This document shows positions 10,314 to 18,719 of a DNA stretch of 64,000 bases, in pieces (position 1 is the stretch's first letter; every line of letters begins with the position of its first letter). This DNA comes from Cyanobium sp. Cruz CV13-4-11 (GTDB lineage: Bacteria > Cyanobacteriota > Cyanobacteriia > PCC-6307 > Cyanobiaceae). The stretch covers positions 90,809 through 154,808 of the forward strand of contig NZ_JAGQCH010000007.1 in NCBI RefSeq assembly GCF_024346055.1, read 5' to 3'. The notes below the pieces were generated by a model. The model was given only the letters and a program-made list of their open reading frames with translations. It ran no database searches and was not told the DNA's origin. Position numbers and translations under genes: made by a program.

Positions 10314-11114
10314 TCATCCGGCGCCGAAACAGCGGTGCAGCACCCGCTCCCGGGGACCGTGAACCAACCGCAGACCGCCATCGCTCGCCAGCCCGGCCGG
10401 ACGCCAGTCGTGGCCGTCGAGGCGGATGGGGCCAGCGGGCAGCAGCAGGCGCCGCTCGGCCTGGCGGCGCACCTCCTCGGGCCGCCCGGCCCAGGCCATG
10501 GCCCACTCCAGGGCCGCCAGCACTTCCCCACTCCAGCGCAACGGATCGGCGCGCCCTGGGCCCAGCACCGTTGCCACGGCCACCGCACCGGCAGGCACCC
10601 GGTTGGCGGCATTGAGCCCCACCCCCACGCGGGCCCAGCGGCAGGCTCCCCCCCGCAGCCGCAGCCGGGGCAGCAGGCCCGCCAGCTTCAGCGGTGCGGC
10701 ACCACCGTTGGCTGGGTCGGAGGGGACCAGCAGCAGATCGTTGGGCCACTTGAGTCGCACCGGCAGGCCCCGGGCCTCCAGCCGCAGGCACAGGCCCACC
10801 GCCATCGCCAGGCCAGGCGCGGCGGCCAGCTCAGCAGCGGCAGGCCAGGGCAGGGCCGCACTCACCCAGACCCCTCCGCTCGGCGAGCACCAGGGGCGGT
10901 CCTGCTGGCCGCGGCCGAAGCGCTGGCGGCCGGCGATCACAGCCCGGGGGGTCCGCAGCGGCCCGGCACCGGCGAGGCGTGGATCAGCGGCCAGCCAGCG
11001 GTCGAGCTCCGTCTCGGTGCTGGCGCACACCGGCAGGGCCCGCAGCCGCCAGGCAAGGGGAGACGGCGGGGCGTCCGGCAGTGCCCGCCGATGGGCCCCG
11101 ATCGCGCCGATCAA
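10314..11114 (-). CDS. birA: Biotin-[acetyl-CoA-carboxylase] ligase
   Basis: A 266-residue single-domain (group I, no DNA-binding domain) biotin protein ligase. The biotinyl-AMP loop GRQRFGRGQQDRPW is a variant of the usual GRGRxGRxW. The catalytic KWPNDLLL motif is intact, and an AGLLPRLRL segment and a small C-terminal domain follow. It attaches biotin to the carrier subunit of acetyl-CoA carboxylase. The ATG overlaps the stop of the aminotransferase gene (ATGA), so the two are probably co-translated. The substituted residue in the loop is worth noting but does not remove the key Arg/Gly pattern. Confidence 0.88.
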   Translation of the reverse strand: MIGAIGAHRRALPDAPPSPLAWRLRALPVCASTETELDRWLAADPRLAGAGPLRTPRAVIAGRQRFGRGQQDRPWCSPSGGVWVSAALPWPAAAELAAAPGLAMAVGLCLRLEARGLPVRLKWPNDLLLVPSDPANGGAAPLKLAGLLPRLRLRGGACRWARVGVGLNAANRVPAGAVAVATVLGPGRADPLRWSGEVLAALEWAMAWAGRPEEVRRQAERRLLLPAGPIRLDGHDWRPAGLASDGGLRLVHGPRERVLHRCFGAG

Positions 11115-12322
11115 AACCGACGCAGCCAGTCGCCGATGCGGGCCGCCCCTGCCTCCAGGTCTGCGGCCGGGTGGACCAGCGCCAGCCGCTGCCAGCCCTC
11201 GCCGCCGGGGCCGAAGCCGTTGCCAGGGGTCAGGCAGACGCCACTTCCCTCCAACAGGGCGGCGCAGAACCGCTCCGAATCCAGACCCCGAGCCCGCGCC
11301 ACTTCAGGGATCTGCAGCCACAGGTAGAGCGCCATCGAGGGCAGCCGCACTGGCCAGCCCTGGGCCTCGAGGGCGGCGGCCATGCGGTCGCGGCGCTCCC
11401 GGTAGACCGCCCGCAGCTGCTCGGGCCAGTGGGGGGCCTGCTCCAGGGCGGCAATGGCTCCGGCCTGCAGGGCCAGGGACTGGTTGAAGTCCACCACCCC
11501 CTTGAGCTGGCGCAGGGCGGTGATCAGGTCCTCGGCGCCGATGGCGAAGGCCAGCCGGTACCCCCCCAGGCACCAGCTCTTAGAGAAAGAGAAGAACTCG
11601 ATCCCGCAACGTCGCCAGGCGGGATGGCGCAACAGGGCGGGGGCCTCCCCCTCCAGGGCCAGGTCCACGTAGGGGTTGTCGTGGGCGAGCACCACGTCGT
11701 GGCGCAGGGCCCGCTCCACCGCCGCATCCAGCCAGGCCTGCTCGCCGGTGGTGGCCGTGGGGTTGTGGGGGAAGCCCAGCACCATCAGTTTGAGGGCCTG
11801 CCACTGGCTGAGGGCCAGTCGGTCGAAATCCGGCCGCCAGCCGGCCTCGGCATCGAGGGGCAGCAGCACCGGATCGGCGCTGGCCAGATGCAGACCGCCC
11901 ATGTGGGAGGGGTAGTAAGGATCGAGCAGCAGGGCCGGATCGCCCGGGTTGAGCACCGCCAGCGGCAGGTGGGCCGTGCCCTCCTGGGAGCCCACCAGCA
12001 GCAGCACCTCCGTTTCCGGATCCACCGCCACATCGAACCGGCGCCGCGCCCAGGCCGCCACCGCCTCGCGGAAGGGCAGGGTGGCGGCGTGGAGGCAGTA
12101 AGAGGCGCTCTCCGGCCGGCCCAGGCCCGCAGCGATGGCCTCAAGGGCCACAGGGGGGGGCTGCAGGTCGGTGGAGCCGAGGGAGAGATCCAGCAGCGGC
12201 GGCAGGGGAGCGCCATCCGGGGCGCAGCCGTCGGCGGCACGGGCGCTGTAGGCGGCCTTGCGCTGATCGTTGCGGGCGAAGACGCCGCTGCCGAGCCGCG
12301 ACAGGCGCTCAGAGATGGGCAT
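11111..12322 (-). CDS. PLP-dependent class I/II aminotransferase
   Basis: About 403 residues, fold type I. PLP-binding features are YYPSHMGGLHL, FPHNPTATTG, the Asp/Tyr pair in LAHDNPYVDL, and the Schiff-base lysine in FFSFSKSWCLGGYRLAFA. A C-terminal Arg near the end of the small domain would bind the substrate carboxylate. The sequence is closest in style to the LL-diaminopimelate/succinyl-DAP aminotransferase group, but the amino donor and acceptor cannot be set from motifs. The ATG at 12322 lies inside the last 14 bases of the thioredoxin gene. This gene, birA and thioredoxin appear to form one operon. Confidence 0.85.
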   Translation of the reverse strand: MPISERLSRLGSGVFARNDQRKAAYSARAADGCAPDGAPLPPLLDLSLGSTDLQPPPVALEAIAAGLGRPESASYCLHAATLPFREAVAAWARRRFDVAVDPETEVLLLVGSQEGTAHLPLAVLNPGDPALLLDPYYPSHMGGLHLASADPVLLPLDAEAGWRPDFDRLALSQWQALKLMVLGFPHNPTATTGEQAWLDAAVERALRHDVVLAHDNPYVDLALEGEAPALLRHPAWRRCGIEFFSFSKSWCLGGYRLAFAIGAEDLITALRQLKGVVDFNQSLALQAGAIAALEQAPHWPEQLRAVYRERRDRMAAALEAQGWPVRLPSMALYLWLQIPEVARARGLDSERFCAALLEGSGVCLTPGNGFGPGGEGWQRLALVHPAADLEAGAARIGDWLRRF

Positions 12323-12659
12323 CAAGGAACGCCTTGAGCTGGGACTGGGCCATGGCACCTTCGTGGCGGGCCACTTCCAGGCCGGCCCGGAACAGGATCA
12401 AGGTGGGCAGGCCCTGCACCTTGAGGCTGTCGCGGCTGATGGGGTTGGGATCGGCCTCCAGCTTGCCGACGGTGAGGCTGCCCCCGGAAACCTCGGCGTA
12501 GGCCGTGGCGGCCCAGGTCATCAGGGGCGCCATCAGGCGGCAGGGGCCACACCAGGCCGCCCAGACGTCCACCAGCACCGGTCCTGGAGCCTCGAGAACC
12601 GACGCCTGGAAGTTGGCATCGGTGAGTTCTAGGACGGGGGAGTCGACGTCGGCGGGCAC
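12309..12659 (-). CDS. Thioredoxin
   Basis: A 116-residue thioredoxin domain with the active site WAAWCGPCRLMAPLM, the cis-proline segment QGLPTLILF and the usual length. It reduces disulfides in cytosolic targets, drawing electrons from thioredoxin reductase or ferredoxin-thioredoxin reductase. The Trp before the active site is followed by AAWCGPC, as in canonical thioredoxins. It is upstream of the aminotransferase and overlaps it. Confidence 0.92.
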   Translation of the reverse strand: MPADVDSPVLELTDANFQASVLEAPGPVLVDVWAAWCGPCRLMAPLMTWAATAYAEVSGGSLTVGKLEADPNPISRDSLKVQGLPTLILFRAGLEVARHEGAMAQSQLKAFLDAHL

Positions 12660-12694
12660 GGCGTTCGGGACGGCAGTAGTCCGATTGTATGAAT

Positions 12695-13468
12695 TCAGAG
12701 CTTGTCGATGGACTGGCGCAGTTCCTCGAGTTCGGCATTCACCTCAGCCACCTTGACCGGCTCCAGCTGGGGGGCCGGACCGCCCTCCATCGGCAGGGAG
12801 ATGGGGGTCTTGCCGCCTTCCAGCCGGTTCTTGAGGGCCGCCAGCTCCTCGTCGACGTTGCTGCCCTCCAGCGCGGCGAACTGGCTTTCCAGATCGGCAC
12901 CGGCCAGCTCCGCGGCGGCCTGGCTGCGGGCCTCCATGTTGAGCACCTTCTCCTCCATCTGGTCGAAGGCGGCCATCGAACTGTTGGTGTTCAGGCTGCC
13001 CACGGCGTTCTGGAGCTGCTCCTGGGCCTGGGCCGCCTGGGCGCGGGCCTTGAGCATGTCCTTCTTGGTCTTGGCCTCGGCGATCTTGCCCTCAAGGGCG
13101 GTGAGGCTGCGCTTGAGGGTGTCGACCTGGCCGGCCTGGCCGTTGAGCTGGGCGTTGAGGGCGGCGGCGGTGTCGGTGTAGGTCTTGCGGCGGGAGAGGG
13201 ACTCCCGGGCCAGATCCTCCTCCCCCTTCTTGAGGGCCAGCTCGGCGCGCTCGTACCAGGTGCGGCTCTGGGCCTCGGCCTGCTCCGCCTGATTCTGCAG
13301 CCGCTTCTGGCTGGCGATGGCGGTGGCCACCGCCTGGCGCAGCTTGACCAGATCGGCCTGCATGTCGGCCACGGACTGATCCAGGATCTTGGCCGGATCC
13401 TCAGCCTTGCTCACCAGGTCGTTGAGGTTGGCGCGCAGGAGGCGGCTGAGCCGATCGAAGAAACCCAT
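12695..13468 (-). CDS. vipp1: Vipp1/IM30 membrane-remodelling protein (PspA family)
   Basis: A 257-residue, almost entirely helical coiled-coil protein beginning MGFFDRLSRLLRANLNDLV, the membrane-binding amphipathic helix of the PspA/IM30 family. After the PspA core (to about residue 215) comes a linker and an extra short helix (VNAELEELRQSIDKL). That extension separates Vipp1 from PspA. Vipp1 forms ESCRT-III-like rings and rods that shape and protect thylakoid membranes. It lies upstream of the thioredoxin gene with a 35-base gap. Confidence 0.93.
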   Translation of the reverse strand: MGFFDRLSRLLRANLNDLVSKAEDPAKILDQSVADMQADLVKLRQAVATAIASQKRLQNQAEQAEAQSRTWYERAELALKKGEEDLARESLSRRKTYTDTAAALNAQLNGQAGQVDTLKRSLTALEGKIAEAKTKKDMLKARAQAAQAQEQLQNAVGSLNTNSSMAAFDQMEEKVLNMEARSQAAAELAGADLESQFAALEGSNVDEELAALKNRLEGGKTPISLPMEGGPAPQLEPVKVAEVNAELEELRQSIDKL

Positions 13469-13563
13469 GGAAGCGGGGCTATTGCAGAAACTGACAGTAG
13501 CCAGAACCGGCCGCGGGAGCCTCCCCGGCGGCCAGCGGATTGCCGCACCCCTAGCGTGGAGCG

Positions 13564-14139
13564 ATGGAGCCCTCCCGTTCTCGCCAGCGCCGCCAAGCCG
13601 ACAGCGGCGGCGCCCGTCGCAGGATCAGCGAGGCGGTGCAGACCCGGCGGGTGGGCAACATCTCGCTGCTGATGCCGCCCCCCCGAGCGCCGGCCAGCGC
13701 CCTTTCAAGTTGCCTCGAGAGCCTCCAGCAGGACTGGCGCCGCGACGGCCACCTGGCCAGTCTGTGGCGGGAGTGGCCCCGCATCGCCGGCCCCCAGCTG
13801 GCCCCCCATTGCCGCCCCCTGCAGCTGCAGGGGGGTCTGCTGACCGTGGGTGCGGCGCCAGGGCCGTGGCTGCAGGCCCTGCAGTACAACCGCCACCAGC
13901 TGCTGGGTTCGCTGCGGGCCGCTGGCTTCGCGGTGCGGGACGTGCGGGTGCAGCAGCACCACCCCGGCGCCCCCGGCACGCCGGGCGGCCAGAGCGAGGC
14001 GGACGTGTGGGCCGTCCATCCCAGCCGCTGCGATGTCCATGGGATGGCGGACTGCCCGGCCTGCGGCCGGCCGGCCCCGGCTGGGGAGATGGCCCGCTGG
14101 GGCCACTGCAGCTTCTGCCGCCGCGCCGAACTGACCTGA
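13564..14139 (+). CDS. DUF721 protein with C-terminal zinc ribbon
   Basis: A 191-residue protein. Residues about 60-135 (WREWPRIAGPQLAPHCRPL, then PWLQALQYNRHQLL) match the DUF721/DciA-like fold, a KH-like domain. The C-terminus carries CPACGRPAPAGEMARWGHC and CRR, a four-cysteine zinc-ribbon pattern. DciA proteins load the replicative helicase in many bacteria. Cyanobacterial members are recognised only as DUF721, so that role is an extrapolation. It is divergent from vipp1. Confidence 0.8.
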   Translation: MEPSRSRQRRQADSGGARRRISEAVQTRRVGNISLLMPPPRAPASALSSCLESLQQDWRRDGHLASLWREWPRIAGPQLAPHCRPLQLQGGLLTVGAAPGPWLQALQYNRHQLLGSLRAAGFAVRDVRVQQHHPGAPGTPGGQSEADVWAVHPSRCDVHGMADCPACGRPAPAGEMARWGHCSFCRRAELT

Positions 14140-14158
14140 CGGTCGCAGCCGGGGCCGT

Positions 14159-14680
14159 TCAGGGTCCGCCAGCCGCCCTGCGATCGTCGAACAGGGCCCG
14201 CCAGGCCTGCTCCTGGACCGCCGCGGCCTCGGTGCCTTCGAGGGGGAACCCGGTCAGGAAGTCCTTGTCGGCGGCGGGCTCGTAGGGCCCCTGCTTGATC
14301 TCCATCAGCACCGCATCGGCGCTCAGGGCCACCAGGGTGTGGATCACTCCTTCGGCCAGCTCAATCCCGAAAAGGGGCCCGCCGGCACTGATCCGCTCCC
14401 GGCCCAGCACCCGTCCGGCGCCATCGAGCAGCAGCAGCCCCACCTCCCCCTGCAGCACGAGGAAGAATTCGAAACCCTCGCCGGGCTGCGCGCGTCGGTG
14501 ACGGTGGGGCCGCACGTAGGTGCCCGGCTGCAGCACATTCAGGAAGCGCTGCACCCGATCGGCGGGGGCGTGGAAGTTGTGGTTGCGGCGCCGGCGAGGG
14601 GAGTCGGCGGCGGCGGCGGTCACCGCATCGAAGAGGTCCTGGTCGATGCGCTGAAGAGGGGACGGGGCGGCGGAGTCCAT
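14159..14680 (-). CDS. WbuC-family cupin metalloprotein
   Basis: A 173-residue cupin starting at the ATG at 14680; an earlier in-frame start is less likely. Metal-binding histidines occur in YVRPHRHRR, with Glu in FEFFLVLQGEVGLLLL and a late His in GVIHTLVAL. RRRRNHNFH and QRFLNVLQPGTYVRPHRH are characteristic of the WbuC family, which is often found in surface-polysaccharide loci. Here there are no such neighbours. The substrate is unknown. Confidence 0.8.
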   Translation of the reverse strand: MDSAAPSPLQRIDQDLFDAVTAAAADSPRRRRNHNFHAPADRVQRFLNVLQPGTYVRPHRHRRAQPGEGFEFFLVLQGEVGLLLLDGAGRVLGRERISAGGPLFGIELAEGVIHTLVALSADAVLMEIKQGPYEPAADKDFLTGFPLEGTEAAAVQEQAWRALFDDRRAAGGP

Positions 14681-14754
14681 CGCAGGGACGGCGGGCGAAC
14701 CGTTGTCTAGCTGTGCTGGGCAGCGGCCCATAGATTGGGCATCCCTCCAACGGC

Positions 14755-15939
14755 ATGGACGTCATGGGCGCTGGTCCGCGGGTGTCCTGGCAGGCGGCCG
14801 CACCCCTTGTTCTTCTGCTCGGCACCGGCCAGGCCCTGCCGGCCCTCGCGGCGGCGGCCGAACCGGGGGCCAGGCCGGCGGCGCCGGTCGCCACCTACAC
14901 GATCGAGGCCACCACCACGGCGGGGATGGGGGCGATGGGCGGCGCCGGCATGCTGCAGATGATGCTGGGGGGACGGCCGGCGATGGGCGCCACCAGCCGC
15001 CAGCTGGAGCTGCGGCTGCAGTCCCCGCAGACCACCGCCAACCCCTCGGCCGAGCACCGCATCCCTGCCGCCCTGGCGATGGGGACGGCCCTGCCGCTGA
15101 AGAGCGGCGCCGACAGCCCTGGGCAGACCGGCCAGAAGTGGAAGGAGGAGGACATCCCCGAGGCGAAGGGCCGGCTGCTGATCTTCCGCGGCTGTGCCGA
15201 GAGCGCCGGCGCCGGCCAGCCCGAGATCATCACCCTGAAGGGGCTGACCACGGAGCAGCGGCCCCAGGTGCTGTCGGGCCTGAAGCAGCTGGCGGCGGCC
15301 ACCGGCCCCGCGGGCACCTCGGGCCTCTGGCCGTCGGGCGAGGAGGCGCCGGTGGTGCCGCCGCAGGCCTCCCTGGTGGGGAATCATGTGGTGGCCAGCA
15401 ACTACGCCCCGGAGATCCGCTTCCAGGTGGGCAGCGGCCACGATTTCCTGGCGCCGGTGAAGCTGACAAGCACCCAGGCTGGCGGCGCCCAGCGACTGAG
15501 CTGGCCGACCATCCCCACCGCCCTCGGCTACCAGGCAACCGCCACCGGCATGGGTCGCCAGGAGGGCGACATCGTGATGTGGAGCTCCAGCGAGCTGCCC
15601 ATGGTCGACAGCGCCGTGCCGGATGAGCTGCGGGCCCCCGAGGCGGCCCGACTGGTGCAGCGCGGGGTGCTGCTGGCTCCGGAGCGCACCACCTGCGCGG
15701 TGAGCGCCCAGGCCATGGCGGCGATGGGGGCAGCGGTGGTGACCTTCACCGCCTACGGCGACACGCTGCTGCTGAGCAGCCCCCAGGGCAGCCCCGCCTG
15801 GCGGCTCAGCCTGGAGCGGCGCTCCACCGCCACCCGTCTGCTGGGGGAAGGCATGGAGGGCCTCGATCCGGGCTCCGGCGAAAGCAAGGAGGCGCCGGCC
15901 CAGAAGGGTGGGGGCTTCAACCTTTTCAAGCTGTTCTGA
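14755..15939 (+). CDS. Secreted protein of unknown function
   Basis: A 394-residue protein with an N-terminal signal-like segment (AAAPLVLLLGTGQALPALA) at about residues 14-34, so export to the periplasm is likely. The body is rich in Ala, Gly and Pro and contains LLIFRGCAESAG and LSWPTIPTALGYQATATGM; no catalytic motif is recognised. A short hydrophobic tail with lysines (GGGFNLFKLF) ends the protein. The start could also be the Met four codons in. The gene stands alone between a divergent cupin gene and a convergent small gene. Confidence 0.7.
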   Translation: MDVMGAGPRVSWQAAAPLVLLLGTGQALPALAAAAEPGARPAAPVATYTIEATTTAGMGAMGGAGMLQMMLGGRPAMGATSRQLELRLQSPQTTANPSAEHRIPAALAMGTALPLKSGADSPGQTGQKWKEEDIPEAKGRLLIFRGCAESAGAGQPEIITLKGLTTEQRPQVLSGLKQLAAATGPAGTSGLWPSGEEAPVVPPQASLVGNHVVASNYAPEIRFQVGSGHDFLAPVKLTSTQAGGAQRLSWPTIPTALGYQATATGMGRQEGDIVMWSSSELPMVDSAVPDELRAPEAARLVQRGVLLAPERTTCAVSAQAMAAMGAAVVTFTAYGDTLLLSSPQGSPAWRLSLERRSTATRLLGEGMEGLDPGSGESKEAPAQKGGGFNLFKLF

Positions 15940-15984
15940 TCGGTTCCACGCCCGTCGGCCGGACTGCCGGTCACGACCCTGCCG

Positions 15985-16491
15985 TCACCGGCCGCGTCGC
16001 TGCTGGCGGAGCTGGATCCCACCTCCCGGACCCACCTCGATCCGCACCTCTTCCCCGTACTGGCCGTTGGTGACGTAGCCCTCGGCCGCCCGCAGGCGGG
16101 TGCCTTCGGCCAGCTCGCCCTCGATCGCGACATGGGCATCGGACACGATGCGGAAGGAGCGGCTGAGCGACGCCCCATCCGCGATCGGCTCGAAACGCAG
16201 CGTCTGCCAGGGCAAGGACACCTCCAGGGACGTGATCGTGAGCCCGCTCCTGTTGGTGACCGTGAGCCCGTTGCGGGTGTGCTCCCGGAACGCCACGCCG
16301 CCGCCGATGGCCGCCGCCAGACCCGCGGCCGTCGCCAGCGCCAGGATCGAGCGTCGAGGCAGGCAGGGCGCAGGGGGGCCTCTGGCAGGGCCGGAGCCGG
16401 CGGCCCGGGATCCGGCGTCCGTAGCCTGGGCCGGCTCGGCACCCGATTCGCCGCCCGCAGGAGTCCGCCCCTTGGCCGCAACGCGCCACAT
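15985..16491 (-). CDS. Small single-TM hypothetical protein
   Basis: A reading frame whose last 110 residues look like a real protein. PRRSILALATAAGLAAAIGG forms one membrane or signal segment, and a compact beta-rich domain follows (NRSGLTITSLEVSLPWQTL, SFRIVSDAHVAIEGELAEG). The N-terminus is uncertain. The nearest ATG (16491) would overlap the first codons of the divergent SDR gene by 20 bases, and no GTG or TTG lies closer. The first 50 codons may therefore be untranslated. No family recognised. Confidence 0.5.
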   Translation of the reverse strand: MWRVAAKGRTPAGGESGAEPAQATDAGSRAAGSGPARGPPAPCLPRRSILALATAAGLAAAIGGGVAFREHTRNGLTVTNRSGLTITSLEVSLPWQTLRFEPIADGASLSRSFRIVSDAHVAIEGELAEGTRLRAAEGYVTNGQYGEEVRIEVGPGGGIQLRQQRRGR

Positions 16492-17467
16492 CCTGCTGAC
16501 CGGCGGCAATTCCGGCATCGGCTTCGAAGCGGCCGTGGTCCTCTGCCGGGCCGGCCACCGCCTCACCCTGCTCTGCCGGGACCGGGCCACCGCCGAGGCG
16601 GCCGGAGGCCGGGTGCTGGAGCGGGCCGGCGCCAGCACACCCCCCGCCACCGCGGTCTGCGACCTGGCGGATCTGGAGAGCGTGCGGGCCTGTACCACCG
16701 CCCTGCTCGCCCGGGGGACCCCCATCGACACGCTGGTGCTCAATGCCGGCCTGCAGTACGCCGGTGCCAGCGAGCCGCGGCGCACCGCCCAGGGCCATGA
16801 GCTCAGCTTCGGGGTGAACCATCTGGGCCATGTCCTGCTGACCCACCAGCTGGGGCCCCTGCTGACGGCCGGACCATCGCCACGGCTGGTGGTCACCGCC
16901 AGCGAGGTCCACGACCCCACCACCGCGGGGGGAAAGGTGGGCGCCCCGGCGGGGCTCGGAGAACTGGCTGGCCTGGTGCCTGGCCAGGGCACCACGATGG
17001 TGAACGGCACGGACAAGTTCAATGCCGACAAGGCCTACAAGGACAGCAAGCTCTGCAACGTGCTGTTCGCCCGCGAGTTCGCCCGGCGGCTGGAGGCAGG
17101 GGGCACGCCCTATCCGGTGATCGCCTGGAGCCCGGGGCTGGTGATCCCGCCCACCAGCACAGGCGGCTTCTGGCGCTACAGCCGCCAGTCGAATGAGCTG
17201 GGGCAGCGGCTGTTCGCCCTGGCGGCCCGCTCGCTGCTGCGCCTCACCGAAAGCGTCGAGAACGCCGGGGCCCTGCTGGCCGCCCTGGCCGTCGATGACG
17301 CCTACGCCGCCAGCGGCTTCACCTACCACCGCAACCGTGTCACGGCCCCGGGCCGGCACCTGTTCGAGGCCAGCGCCACCAGCACCGAAGGGCAGGACCC
17401 TGAGCTGGCCCGGCAGCTCTGGGAGGCGAGTGCGGCCCTGGTGGGCGTGGGGGCGGATTGGCCGTGA
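16472..17467 (+). CDS. SDR oxidoreductase related to light-dependent protochlorophyllide reductase
   Basis: A 331-residue Rossmann-fold enzyme. NADP-binding TGGNSGIG is near residue 10. LVLNAGLQYAG and GVNHLGHVLLTHQL follow, and the active-site Tyr/Lys are in AYKDSKLCNVLFAREF. The YKDSKxCN wording, with its cysteine, and the 30-residue insertion before it are those of LPOR enzymes and their close relatives rather than of generic SDRs. TTG 16472 is chosen because GCAGGAG stands 8 bases upstream; the longer frame is antisense to the preceding gene. Whether it reduces protochlorophyllide or another substrate is open. Confidence 0.8.
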   Translation: MAATRHILLTGGNSGIGFEAAVVLCRAGHRLTLLCRDRATAEAAGGRVLERAGASTPPATAVCDLADLESVRACTTALLARGTPIDTLVLNAGLQYAGASEPRRTAQGHELSFGVNHLGHVLLTHQLGPLLTAGPSPRLVVTASEVHDPTTAGGKVGAPAGLGELAGLVPGQGTTMVNGTDKFNADKAYKDSKLCNVLFAREFARRLEAGGTPYPVIAWSPGLVIPPTSTGGFWRYSRQSNELGQRLFALAARSLLRLTESVENAGALLAALAVDDAYAASGFTYHRNRVTAPGRHLFEASATSTEGQDPELARQLWEASAALVGVGADWP

Positions 17468-17800
17468 GCGGCCGGCCCGAGCGGCGGCTGTTCCTCCCTG
17501 GCGCCTCGGGCGATACGTCCTTCTGGCGCCCCCTGGAGCAGCGGCTGGCCTGCCGCGCCGAGCGGCTGCATCTGGGCTGGCCGGGTTTCGGCGACACCCC
17601 GCCCGAGTCAGGAGTCTCGGGCTTCAACGACCTGCTGGCCCTGGTGCTGGAGCCGCTGGATCGCCCCTGCGCCCTGATCGCCCAGTCGATGGGTGGGGTG
17701 CGTCACCTCCGGCGGCCTGCAAATGGCGAAGCTGGGGGCCACCGACTGGCGGGCCGGCTTCCGCACCCAGGCCGGGCTGACGTTTCTTCACACGGTCTGA
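17464..17800 (+). pseudogene. Internally deleted alpha/beta hydrolase
   Basis: The GTG at 17464 overlaps the stop of the SDR gene (GTGA). The first 75 codons read as the start of an alpha/beta hydrolase: RRLFLPGASGDTSFW, LGWPGFGDTP and the nucleophile elbow IAQSMGGV at its expected place. Immediately after SMGGV the frame changes. The next bases, read in another frame, give VTSGGLQMAKLGATDWRAGF, a segment that in intact homologues lies about 20-25 residues further on. A small deletion with a frameshift therefore removed the region after the elbow. The catalytic Asp/His region is absent. Non-functional. Confidence 0.75.
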
Positions 17801-17894
17801 TCGAAAGGCGACCGCCCCTTGCAACTCTTCCTACCCGATGGGGTGCCCGCCGGCACCTTCTGCCTAGTCTCCCGGCAAACCGTCTTCCCGAGCG

Positions 17895-18668
17895 ATGGCC
17901 GTGTCTCTGATGCAGGATCCCTCCGGTGGATCCTCCCTGAAGGTGATCGAAGCGGTGAAGGAGGGGTGGCAGGCCTTCGGCCGGGCCCCCTGGGTGTTCA
18001 TCGGTTTCACCCTGCTGGCGGGGGTGCTGAGCAGCCTCTGCTCCCTGATCCAGGGCCAGGTCGACCCCGAAGCCGCCGACGCCATCACCACACTTCAGCT
18101 GGGCCGGATCGTGCTGGGCTCGATCCTCAGCGTGCTGGTGAGCCTGTGGAGCACCACCGGACTGGTCCGGGGCGCCTGGAGCGCCCTGGCGGGGGGGAAG
18201 CCAAGCCTTGCCACCTTCCTCCGCTGGGATGGCCAGGCCAGCTGGCGGCTGTTCCGCAACGGACTGGTGCTGGGGATCCTGTTCGGCGCGGTCCTGGTGG
18301 TGGCGGCCCTGGTGGGGGTGGCCGCTGCCCAGCTCAACCAGGTCCTGGCCGTGCTGCCCTTTCTGGTGGCGTTCGCCGTGCTGATCTACCTGGCGGTGAA
18401 CCAGAAGTTCATGGCCCAGATCGCCCTGCTGGAGGGACTCGGACCGATCGAATCGATCAACCGGGGGCGCACCCTGCTCGATCCCCAGTGGGGCTCGGTG
18501 CTGTTGCTGGCCCTGGTGGAATTCGCGATCGCCCTGCTGGGCCTGCTGGCCTGCTTCGTGGGGCTGCTGGTGGCGGTGCCCGTGATCCTCTGCACCAGCA
18601 CGGCCGCCTACCGCCAGGTGTTCGGCAGCGAGGACCTCACCGGGCTGCTGGCGGAGCCAGGGCTCTGA
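17895..18668 (+). CDS. Multi-pass membrane protein (GDPD-membrane-domain-like)
   Basis: A 257-residue protein with six predicted membrane segments. The N-terminal SLKVIEAVKEGWQAFGRAPW and the repeated hydrophobic stretches resemble the uncharacterised membrane domain of glycerophosphodiester phosphodiesterases and DUF975-type proteins. It is an isolated membrane domain with no catalytic part. ATG 17895 is the natural start. No operon partner is visible. Confidence 0.65.
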   Translation: MAVSLMQDPSGGSSLKVIEAVKEGWQAFGRAPWVFIGFTLLAGVLSSLCSLIQGQVDPEAADAITTLQLGRIVLGSILSVLVSLWSTTGLVRGAWSALAGGKPSLATFLRWDGQASWRLFRNGLVLGILFGAVLVVAALVGVAAAQLNQVLAVLPFLVAFAVLIYLAVNQKFMAQIALLEGLGPIESINRGRTLLDPQWGSVLLLALVEFAIALLGLLACFVGLLVAVPVILCTSTAAYRQVFGSEDLTGLLAEPGL

Positions 18669-18719
18669 GACAGAGGGCTGATCCCCACGGCCAGGCCATC
18701 TCCAGGCTCCTTCCCCTTG

